Below, one piece after another: positions 47,501 to 58,700 of a stretch of DNA of 64,000 bases. The DNA comes from Scortum barcoo (lineage: Eukaryota; Chordata; Actinopteri; Centrarchiformes; Terapontidae). Position numbers and translations under genes: made by a program. Every line of letters begins with the position of its first letter. The stretch's first letter is position 1. The notes beneath the pieces were generated by a model that worked only from the letters and a program-made list of their open reading frames with translations, did not search any database and was not told where the DNA came from. The stretch covers positions 14,112,483-14,176,482 of the forward strand of contig CM041546.1 of assembly GCA_023238725.1 (NCBI GenBank), written 5' to 3'.

Positions 47501-50018
47501 TAATACACTGGAGAGCCCAGGCCTGTCTCAGAGCTCCCGTTTTCTCCTCCGGTTCTCCCTCCCGCTCCTCTCACTGCCATTCTCAGTCGCCCTAAACATT
47601 CTTTCCTCCCCTGTCATTGCGTATCCTGTCTGCATCCCTTTCTCTCCCCATCTCTTTCTCCTTTCAAAGTGCTTCCCCTCAGCTCCCTTTCTTACTTTCT
47701 CTTTCACACACTCACTCGTTTCCACTCCACATCCCTCTCTCCTCTTGGTTTTTCTCCGGGGAGTAGTCTAGTTGCACATGAGGATCAATGAAATCTAAAC
47801 AGTGCAAGCTTTAAACAATCAGAGCCTAATGTAATCATTCATGTGCATGTAAACAGTGGATTCTTTTTTATCACCTGGCTGCAGTATCTCTGCACCAGCA
47901 GCCCTGCACAGAATGTTTAATAAAAGTAAAAGAGAGAAAAGAGAGTGAAAGTTAAGGCGCTATTTTGGGTGCATTCCTCAGCGTGCAGAATAGTTATCCT
48001 GGAGACATTACTTGTGCATTCTCTGTCCCTTTGTCAGTCGTATACCGTTTCTGTGGTGAATTACTACATCTGTGTGTGTGTCTGTGTGTGTCTGTGAGTG
48101 ATGTATGCTGTATCAGAGCTGACCACTACTTGCCGGCGCGCCGTGCGTCTGCGTCAGCCACACACTGAGTCTGTTGTCATGTTATTCTACGGAAGCTGAG
48201 AGCTGCTGACAAACTCTCAGGGGGAAAGGGGGAGGGCTGTGTGTTTGTGTGTGTGTAAGGGGGCAGCGGGGCCAGGAGAGAGGATGGGGAAATAGTGAGA
48301 GGAGCGGGAAGACAAAAGGAAGAGGACTTGTGTGACGTTGCAGTTTGCCCTACTGAGTGACTTTGTCAACGTGACGTGACCTCAGTCACATGGAGGGGTG
48401 GGAGGTGGGAGGATGCCCTTTTGCAGACAGATGGACACACGCATACACACAGACACGCAAACAACCTCGGACAAACACACATATGCTTACGTCTGTTAGA
48501 CTGTTCACTCAAGCATTTAAAACGATTTATAACCCACCTCCCCTTTTAACCTGACATGGCCTGCCTGTTTCTTTCAATGCTGACGCACTTCAGGCCCCTT
48601 CATCACAGACTATTCATTAAATTAACGCTCGTTACGTGCTGACAATCATAAATCAACCTCCCACAACAATGATAGCAGATAACATAACTTATAACACAGC
48701 ACATGGGCAGCTATATTGATTCTAACGTCGTTCCGTCGACCACTTCCTGTGCGTCAGCCATGCAGAGTGTGTAAATTTCATCATAACTTAGAGCAAACAC
48801 AGGAAAGGAAATTTCATATCCTCATGTTGTCACTGTTTATGTTTTCAAATAACGTACGGACGAGGCACAGCTGAGCACAACAGTTTGGAGGCAGAGCACA
48901 TTTGAAAATGTTTGGAAATCAAAAAGGCTTCTCTCCACATTCAGTAGGCTGTGCTTTGACCGCACAGGGAGGGGAGGTGGACCTCAAGTTCACCAAAATG
49001 TCAACTTTGGTTTGAAGTGACTTTGACTTAAAGCGGTGAAAATACGGCACAGAAGATTCACTGTCTTCCTTTTTTAGAAATTTCTGCAGCTGTTGTTGTA
49101 TCGCAGTTTGGTTTTTTCTCATACTTTTGCGGAAGGAACATTTACTGTAATTGTTTATATAGATTGAGAACTATCTATCCCTCATACTGCTTGGGCATGC
49201 TATCTTATCTCTGGAATAGTAAGAGTAAGATATGGAAGTGATGTGTTTGCGTGCATTCTTGGTAACCACCATTATCATTATCTCCAGCTGACAAGTCTGA
49301 TGGCCATCTTTTGCTTGTACATCTGCACGACCTGCCACAACCCCATCATCTCTCCAGTTATACATTCTTCACTGTTGTTCACTTTGGGAACTCAGAAAAA
49401 GCTTTGTTTAGTGTGCAGTTACAGAACCACCTTAACCTCTGGATCGCTGTGACTAAGAGGAATGACATGGCAGTTATTTTAATCTCTCTATTCTTGTTCC
49501 CAGTGTTTGTGTGCACTTTGACCCCCTCCTGTTTCCAATTACCAACAAACTGCTCTGTCGGAAGATATTTAAATGCCTTACATGTCTTCTTTTATCAATA
49601 ACAGTCTGTGAGTCAAGGACTTAGAAATGAAAACTATCCAGAGTTTTCTATTTTTGGCATCAAGTTCACACACATTTCTATTACGCCCCCGCAGCCACTG
49701 TCTTTTATGTCTCCCCCTCCCTTTTCTCCTTGGCTCCTCATCCTCTTTCTGTTCATCAATCACACTGTCCATTCTCATCAGCGGGTCACGGCTGGATGTA
49801 TGAATGGTGTCTGTTGGCCTCAGTGTCTGCCTTGTATAACAGACGCCCTCGCATCTGGCTGGACCCCCGGTAGTGCCAGGAAGCATGCCAGGAATGCAAG
49901 GAATGGCCCAGTGAGCGATAAGAAGGAAATTCCCCGCAGCAGACTGGACTAAAAGCCCAGAAACAACAGCCGCATGGACAGTTACTGGGGAGAAATGAAA
50001 GGGATGACGACAAAGAGT

Positions 50019-50036
50019 GGGGTGGGATGGGATGGG
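50019..50036 (+). other. G-quadruplex-type motif
   Basis: Four G-runs (GGGG T GGG AT GGG AT GGG) with one- and two-base loops on the + strand, meeting the usual G3+N1-7 rule. Confidence 0.6.
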
Positions 50037-52718
50037 ACAGGATGCCTGGACAGTCGTAGGTCTAGGCTTTACACTAAGACAATAAGTGACACAGTGACAG
50101 TGGCTGTCATTTGAAGCTGAGAGGGATGACGATGTTGGGATAGTGACACACAAAAAGAGAAAGGAAAGGAATGGGATGGGTTGGGATAACTTGAGATAGA
50201 TAGGTGAGACGGTCATGGAGAAAAGAACCAATGACCAGCGACAGAAGAAAACAAAGTGATGCTATGGAAGAGAATGACTGAACAGAGATAGTGATGGCAA
50301 AGACGTAAAACAGGTTATCGCCCGTCTAAAGGGTGTCGGGCGAGAGTGAGGGACAGCTGTGGGACAGGAAAACGGCATTAGAGATAGTGGTAAAGTCACA
50401 GGAAAGGCGAACCCCTTTAATCAGCCCATGATTGGTTGACAGCGAGTAGGAAGAGGAGGACATGCACACACACATACACCTCACAGGCAGATTTCTGGCT
50501 TGTGAATCTTCTGGTTTGAATGACAGCACCTCTTTATGACTCACTGACCCGGCTTTCCTACTGTCTCCCACACTGTACCATCTGCAGCAGGCGCTCGAGC
50601 TCAGTTTGACCCGCGAACACAACATAGCTAAATCCCTGATCCAGATTAGCTTCCCCTCAGTAGTGACCTACTAAATCTGACTTTACATCAGTGTCCACTA
50701 ACGAGCCAAGTCTACATCCCTTTTGTCTGGCTGCTGGTGCTGATTTGGGAGCAGCCAGTCGGTAATTGTTTTGAGCTGCTAAATTGCACCGGGGGGGATT
50801 GGATTACCTACCACCAGGGTAGCCGCCCCCCCCCCAACTAAAACCACACACACACTTCTCTTTAACCCTGGATTACATCAGAGTTTAGGCTCCTTCATCT
50901 GTGAGTAAGCACATACCTCACAGTCACACGGGAGGCCAGAAACATACCTAATGTGTTAGAACAGAGAGGTGGATAATGGGATATATGGAGGAGGGCAGGA
51001 AGTGTAAACACTCCTTCCTGTATATGGTTTTCTAATTCACCTCCAATGGAAAGATAAGAGGTGTAGAGAACGATTGATGGTGATCTAGTTTCTGTTTATG
51101 CATGCTGGTGTGTGCGTGTGTGTGCATGTGTGCTTATTGTTCCTATCTGGCCTTAACCCAGTCTTTTCTGTATTCATATCATAAATAATGAACAGCCTAG
51201 AAGGAAATGAAATATTATCCATACAAAACTCCCCAGGGTGTCTTATCTTGTATGACAGTGATCCATTCCTGTAATATCATGATCACAGCATAGACCTCGG
51301 CCAATTACAATAACAAAATCGAGATAGATAAACAATATTCCAGCCACAATCTGGGCTTCTTCTCTCCAAAGCTACGTATTAATTAATCTTCAAAGCAAAA
51401 AGCATTCTTGCGTGACAAAGCGAGTCCTGTAAGTCACCACTTGGAGAACACTTTCCCAGGTCAGATCAACATTGTAAAGTAAGTGCAGATCATTGTGATG
51501 AGGGGCAATCCATGAGGCTTTATTTGTACTTTATGGTGTGGTTGTGCAGAACAAATTGGGGTCAGAATTCGATCCAATGGACGTGGACAGTTCTGCCTCT
51601 CGTACGTTTAGGTCAAAACCTCACATAATGACTTTGTGCGGTTCGCTGGCTTTTCGACCCATCTGAAACAGCTGACACAAGGCAGATATGTGGGTGTGTG
51701 AGTTTTGAGGTGAGGCAGTGAAAGGCACAGGCAGACAAGGAGAGGTAGCTCTGTTTTTTTGGTAACTCCATTAAAAAGAACCCCCGGAAGGTTTGGACGA
51801 CTGACAGCTGAGGTGGAGTCCGGGGCAGCCAAGCAGGAGGGAGAGTGTTTTTATGTGTTTATGTGTGTGTTTTCCTTCACTACTGGGACTTATATATATG
51901 GCTGCAGGGCTGTCTCTCAGGTCTGCAGCTGAGTGTGACGGGGGTTCACTCAGGGGTATAGGAACAGGCCCCAGGGACGACCTGTTGAACACCCCTGTTA
52001 TTCTCCAGGGAGCAATGCTTTTGAGGTGCGGTCCTCCGCCACCCTTCACCTCCAATGTGCCGAATCAGTGGAAGGCAGAAACCCAGAGAGTATCCCTGAC
52101 ACTAATATGGAAAAAAGCCTGTTTGGAGTGAATATAAGGGCAAATATTATTCTTCCTGAGCGTAACCACGGCGAGCACCTCTGACCTGGCAGTGAAAGTG
52201 CTGAAACAAAAAGCCCAAAGACTTTTTCTGCTCCATCAAAGGAGAGCTGCATAAAATAAACACAGCCATCAGATTACCACGCTGAACACGGGGCCACGTT
52301 AGCCTGCGCCGGCCGCCCTGCCGCCCAACCCCATAGCTCTATGGGAGTTAAGTGTGGGGTCCGCTCAGTCAACACCATGACGCAAAATGGAACAAGCCTC
52401 TGACAGAAGCCCCAGGCTGATGGAATAAGGCCCCTACCCACAGGCCCACAGGCCCCCCGGCCCGAGAGAAACATACTGAGCGGGAACGAGAGAGAGCGAG
52501 GCAGGAAAACAGGAGGAAAGGAGAAGAAAGGGGGAAAAGGTAGATGAGGACATTTTGGAAAAGAGGAAAAGACCACCAGTCCCAAATTGATGGCACTGGC
52601 ACGGGACTGATGGGTTTGTTTTGACCCAAATTGAAAAGCACACACATAAACTGCACTGTTGCCCCCAAGAACCAGCAGCAGCAGGTCAGGACAGACAGCC
52701 GCCAGTAGAGAGAAGGCC

Positions 52719-52747
52719 GGGGCAGGGCAGGGCAGGGCAAGGCAGGG
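52719..52747 (+). repeat. (GGGCA)n minisatellite / G-quadruplex-type motif
   Basis: GGGGCAGGGCAGGGCAGGG followed by CAAGGCAGGG: five-base units giving four to five G3 runs with two-base loops on +. Confidence 0.75.
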
Positions 52748-54650
52748 TACAGTGGTCGGTGGTGGTGGTTGTAGCTGCCAGTGAGACTGTGAGGCTTAGC
52801 TGGCCGGTCCTACTAACAGTGGACAGCCTCAGCCTGGTGGATCTGACTTCACAGGGGTTCTTTTATATCCCTGCGGGTGCCTGTGTGCGTTTGTGTGTAG
52901 GGGCACGCATGTGTGCACCAAAAGAAAAAAAAAGTTGTGTGTTTACGGGTGCATTTCACGTTCGGGTGACGTAACCAGGAGAAAACAGATCTGTCCCTTG
53001 AGGAAGACCAAGGCTTTTCTCTTGGCCTTTTAGTCATCTCACTGAGGCCCCGCTGTCCATTTTATCCAACCTAAGTCCTCAGCCACAGTCTCCCGTCTGT
53101 CTGCATCTGACTGATTTCTCTCTCGGCATCCCTGACCTTCCCATCACTCGTCTCAAACCTCATGCAGATTCCTACACCCCCAGTCTGTCTTTTTGTCTGT
53201 CTGTGACTTAACAGAGATTCCCCTGCTCCCTTGTTTCCTTCCTGGTCCTAACACAGCCCGAAGCCATGCACATTATTCCACTCTCACTTTGTTTCAGACT
53301 ACAGCTGACTCTCTGGTGACTGCGTCTCATACAGCCAGGACCTTAAATATCTTCAGTCTAAGACCCAAAATGAAAAATATTATTTCTCATTTCTTGGGAA
53401 CCACACTCATAAAAGTAATAATCCCCTTGCCAGGTGAGGATAAAGACAACAATTGAGGTCACCTCTGTTTCTATGAGAAACCAGATTCTGCAATGTTTGG
53501 TAATGATGACTACTTTCCCCTCCGATTCACTGATAAAACATGTCTCACAACTTCCATCGGCAGCCCTACAGTCATGGTATTCTGCCCCTCTTTCTGACGT
53601 ATGAAAAACCTCCTTATACTGCTGGCTCTGGGATGACGCAGGGCTCAGGTAAAGTGTTACCAGATCACAAATAGATACTGAGGCCGAGCCAGGTTGTAGC
53701 TGTTAGTGTTAAGTGTGGGAGCCATGGGCCTTTCTGGTTCCTGAAAATGACTCCTGTGTGTAACAACAATGAGCACAATCACTGTGGTCCACTGGGCCTC
53801 ACACCAGCAGCATTGCATTACCGCACTTGCCTCCCTACTGTTCTCCTTTTCTTTTCATCCTTCTCTCTTTTCTCCTCTGACTCAGCTGTTTTGTAGGAAA
53901 CTCCGTCTCTTTGAAGAAGGGAAGAATCTTTCATTACTCGACAGCGGGAAGAGAGAAGGAGATGATAGGGAGAGAATAACTGGCCCATTGTCTTCACACA
54001 CACACACCCTCCATCCACCAATGATAATTGTGTTGGGCTAATTACAGAGAGCTGCTACAACAGGTGTGGGACTCTGCACCTGGGTAAAGAAGTCTACTTA
54101 GTGCGTGTGTGTGCTCGTATGTGTGTGAGACAGAGAAAGAGGATTGTGTGTATGACTACGCAATTCTGGGTGAAAGTGTGTATGACATTTTGTCTGTGTC
54201 AGTGATTGAGATCACAGAAAACTGTGTGTGTCACATGCTTACTAAACCTTACATGTTACTTAATACTACTCAGACATTGGTCACTGTATTGTATCACAGA
54301 CTACTGTAATATCACACGATCAGCCTGGACCCATACCAGTCTGAACCCCATCTGTGTTTAATTATAAAGCTACAGACTACATCTGTTTGACATTACTGGA
54401 TAGTTGAAATTAGCACACAAACACAGTCTCACTCTCACTCATACACCACATTGAATTTAAAATGAGAGTGATGACAATCACTTAATTGATAAATGTAACC
54501 ACAGGGAGCCTCTTCTCATGATTCATAATCTATAACCGTTCTTTCTCAATGGCATGTTTTTTCATGTCGGCACAGTAAGAAATTGAGGAGACAGAACCGG
54601 AGGCAACAGTGATGATGTAAGCAGGGGTCTCTCACGGGACTGATGGGTTT

Positions 54651-54670
54651 GTTTTTTTTTTTTTTTTTTG
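54651..54670. repeat. Poly-T run after a repeated 23-mer
   Basis: A T18-type run that begins directly after the 3' end of the second copy of a 23-base exact repeat (54633-54655). Confidence 0.7.
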
Positions 54671-55426
54671 AGCTTTTTACCGTAAAGGAAGAAGAAGCTG
54701 ACCGGAAGAAAGGAAGCCATTTGGACAGATGACAATAGAGGGAGCATGATAACTTGAGTTTGTCGAGATGTCATAGAGCTTCACTCTCATGTGATCTAAA
54801 GATGTCTGGCTGACTAGACAGTGAAATTGACTGGATATTACAAATTTGTGACAGTTCAAGTTCAAGTTCAGCTGTTACTCACTGTTGATGATATCACCTG
54901 TCTGCTGTCTGTCTTCATGACAGCCACTTGCTAATATATGCTTAATGAGCTGGACTTTTTTATGGGGCCAGAGGATTTACTTTTCAAATGGGAAACTGTA
55001 CTAATTAGACCACTTGAGTGTGTCACATCAGCCAAAGGGAAATTAAAACCTCCCATGCTCTTAAGTCACTAGTTTTTACTTTAACGACAGCTCACCTTGG
55101 TAAAGGTAACCTTTGTGTGTGGTCGTCACAGTCTCATTTGCTGGCTTGAGTCATGGCCCTTCGTAAAAGGCCACCATTATTACAGGAAATGAGAATGTGC
55201 TTTTGGAGGAGATGATAATGTAGTTGTGTGATCACCTCCTTAGTCAAGCAATTCTACCTGCACACTCATCATTTAACGTCAAAGGGGAATGAGTCCTGCA
55301 TCGCCACCTTGTGGAATATTCCTTTGGTGTTGAAGCTTAGGCGTGTGCCAAGCCCAAGGGGCCCTGCTGTGGGAAACAAGCTTGTCAAAGATCATGCGGA
55401 AACTGTAGGTCTTTTAGACTAGAGCT

Positions 55427-55432
55427 TTTATT
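55427..55432 (-). terminator. rasip1 polyadenylation signal (candidate)
   Basis: TTTATT on +, AATAAA on minus, about 335 bases past the rasip1 stop. Confidence 0.55.
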
Positions 55433-55767
55433 AAAAACAAGTAGTTTCAAAACATACATGAGAGCCAAGTAAAACAGTCACGTAAAGCATAACACTATGT
55501 GGCAAAACAGACATGGGGTTTTACTCCCTGCTTTAAAATAAAATCTATATAGACATACCAAAGCCAATACATTTCTTTTACTTGTAATTAGCTAAATGAA
55601 TAAATGAATTGATATGGGAATGTCATGGAAAAAACAACAACCAGGCAACAAAATGCAGAAAACATGTCCAGTTCGCGTTGGTGCACGATGTGTGACTTGG
55701 TTTGTTGTTTCTGCTGACCTCCGTTTTACTTCTAGAGACATCCACAGAGAGACAAATATGGGCTTCC

Positions 55768-58700
55768 TCAAAGCCGAGTCCTCTGATTGGCAGGAAGCTC
55801 ATCCTGGTCGAGTCCCCACAAGAAAGTGCGGAGACGTGTCACTTCCTTTTGGAGCTCAGGGCTTGGGATTGGCTGGGAGAGGTCGAGGCGTGGAGTCTCG
55901 TTTGGCAGGATTAGAGGAGGATGGTCCAGGAAGCTCTCAAAGATGTCTAAAAGATGAGAAAAGATTGGCTTAACAGATAAGTTCACTGTTTCACAGTTGA
56001 ATAGTTTCGTTCTTAGGCTTGTTTTATTTATTTTTGCATTACCTCCACACAGTTCTGTGCCTGGCGGAGGGGCCCAGGATGCTGGTGGAGCTCTGGTTGG
56101 ACCCAACTTGTAATGGGTGAGCAGGTGGTGTAACTGGGAAGGGCTTAACAAGGCATGGTCTTCCTGTAGACTGGTCCAGGACGACTGGAAGGGGTTAATG
56201 ACAGTTAATGTTTTTGTCACAGGCCTGAAAAGACACACTGTACATGTTGCTGTAGTACCTGGATAAGTCGAGTCTTGGGAATACACAGGAAGTTGACTGT
56301 GACCGACAGTTTCTTCATGAATTCAGAGGCTATGTCTCCTAATCCCGCCCCCTGTAGCCAGTCCAGGACCAGGTCCAGGTTTGTGCGGATCTGGACTGCT
56401 CTCGACCACGAAAACAGCCCATCTAAAAACGAGAAGTTTTATTTGAAACAATAAAACACTCTTGCTCAATTCAGTGCACTCAGGGATGTGGCTGTCTTAT
56501 TTGGCCTGGTAGGACTAGTAAAAGTTATAATGGTTCACTGCAACCTGTGCCCTCTCACCTCTTTCCAGCAAAGTATTGAGCAGGGAGGTGTTGGTGAAGA
56601 AGAAGAGGTAGCCAAAGGTTTGGGAAGTGAGTGGTGGGGACAGACAAGCCTCCCGCGACAGCATCAGGGAACAGCGATACACTTCCACCAGCCCTGCAAC
56701 TTTGGGCGGCAAAGCTGACACGTCATCCACCTCTCCTTCCTGTCCGGTTTTCTCCTCTCCCTCTGCACCCCGAGCCCCATCCTTCTCCTTCTCCTTGTCC
56801 TCACTGGAGAATGGGTTAGAGTCCAGCAGAGCGGGAAGGAGTGAGTACAGCGTCTGTGTGGACAGAACGGAAAGGCACTTGAGTTCATTTATTGAAAATG
56901 AAACTGTTAAAAATATTTCACTGGAACAAGGATTTGGTGGGGATGGGTTAGGATGATGGGGATAGATGTTGGGATGTTGGAGAGTTGTTGAGCATGGCTC
57001 TAGGGATGGTATTGTTGCTCTATCTGACAGTCGGTCCACCATTTTGATCCACACTGAAATATTCCAAAACCTATTGGAAGGATTGCTATGAAATTTTGTG
57101 AAAATTCATGATTTCCAGAGGATGAATCCCAACAATCCCATGTGGGCCTGAAGCTGAGACGTCTAAACAACTGCTGGGTGGATTGCATCTAGATTTAATC
57201 TAGTTCACATATTCATTTCCATTTCTAGATAAATTCTAATAAGACGTGTAATCCCTGACTATTTTCCCTTACTGTCATTAAGTCAAATTTTTTATTTGTT
57301 ATCTATGACCAAATACCTGCTAAACAAATGATGAACCTCAGCTGTAAATCGAGTTTTATCGAGCTAATTAACAAATATTAGCAAGTTAACATGCCAAACT
57401 AAGATGCTGAACATCAGCATGTTAGCATTGTCATTGTGAGCATGTCGGGCTCTAGTGGGGTCCCACATTCATACTACATGCTAATTCTAAGGAGGTTTTA
57501 GTATGTTGTGTGTTTACAATGGAAACGTGATGAAGGAGGTGTACTGAAACTGGATTGTATTAATATGAAACACAGTCGTTTTTAAAACGTGTTGTTGATG
57601 CACATTATTCTCCCAGAATGCAAAGCACAAAGGAAATGGAAGAGCTGCTCACAGCTGGAAAAAATTAAAACAAATTGTGGGTGGTGGTGAGACAGCTCCA
57701 GAAACATCTTGGAAAACAAAAAAAAATGTCATAAGAAAGACATTCTGTGACTTTGTGAAGTTTAATTGGCAGTGGCTTTCCAAAGTTGCAGTTTGATTGA
57801 CATCTGGCGCCATACAAAATGGTAAAGTATGTTGATCTTTTTGTATACTAGGTGCTAGATTTAGTATGTTGAAGAGATTTAGGACTCAGCTTTTGTCTTG
57901 TTTTTTTTATTATACCTTGGTGAGGTGATACACACACTGTTGGAAGGTGTGCATAATGACATCATCCAACTGCGCCAGAGCTTCTGAGCAGGTGTCCATG
58001 TCGGCCGTCAAAACTGGGTCCCCAGGGGCTTTAAAGCAACATCATGAATGATGAATTAAGGATTATGTGTCAATGTTTAATTTACAACATTGTCAAACTT
58101 CTGTTGTATTTCATCAATGGTCATAACCTCTAATGGTTCATTTATCAGTCATTTCCCTTATTGATAGATCCCTCTCACCTTCAAACTCCCACTCTTTCTC
58201 CATTGTTTCAACTTTGACCTGGAAGAAGTTCAGGAGCTCTGTGGCATTTGACATCCAGAACATCAGGGGTCGAAGGTCAGATGACAGTTTCAGGACATTT
58301 GGTGTGCTTATCTCACCTTCTTGGTCTGTGGAACTGGAGACATTTATGTAATGCCAAAGTTATGTTAGCTATAGAAGTTGCTGTGAACATTCCTATGTCA
58401 GTGTTTTGTTTGTGCTTTAAAAGAGAAACACACCATACTGTGAGTAAAAATAGACTGAGTTATTATTACTCAACTATATTTCAGCCATTCTTCAACATCA
58501 GTGTGTTACAATCCTTCCATCATACGCCAAAGATTTACCAGAGACATAACAGCAGAAGCACAAATGTATCGTGAATCATTCAGCAGGAGATCTCTTAACA
58601 GAGGAAACATGACGTAGAACAAAAATGTTCTTACTTTTGCGTGGGATGCTTATCCCCAAATTCCTTAATGTTATCCTGTAAAGAGAGTTGGAGACAGAAG

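Larger units (their letters stand above)
42721..55426. other. 12.7 kb gene-poor interval between il11 and rasip1
   Basis: I found no exon with flanking splice sites and a recognisable domain. The longest ORFs (338 codons at 46755-47771 +; 217 at 49578-50231 -; 221 at 42829-43494 +) are built of microsatellite, pyrimidine-rich or composition-biased sequence and lack neighbours to splice to. Contents: CA, CT, CTT and GA tracts (42.7-44.6 kb), a transposon-like copy (44.02-44.5 kb), G-quadruplex-type motifs (50.02, 52.72 kb), a 23-base exact direct repeat (52.60, 54.63 kb) and a CRE-like cluster (48.33-48.39 kb). May hold distal enhancers of il11 or rasip1 or a non-coding RNA; the sequence does not decide. 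Confidence 0.5.

Noticed and set aside
46755..47771. 338-codon ORF (+)
   Set aside because: It reads through a GT microsatellite (Cys-Val runs) and pyrimidine-rich sequence; no domain, no codon bias, and no splice-linked partner.
49578..50231. 217-codon ORF (-)
   Set aside because: Length is notable, but composition drifts, no family is recognisable, and no exon neighbours or promoter are evident. Kept as non-coding unless transcripts appear.
58320..58340. Alternative acceptor CCACAG|ACC for the rasip1 exon at 58333
   Set aside because: It is eight bases downstream of the chosen CCAG|TTC and would break the frame; only the upstream acceptor continues the DIL region.
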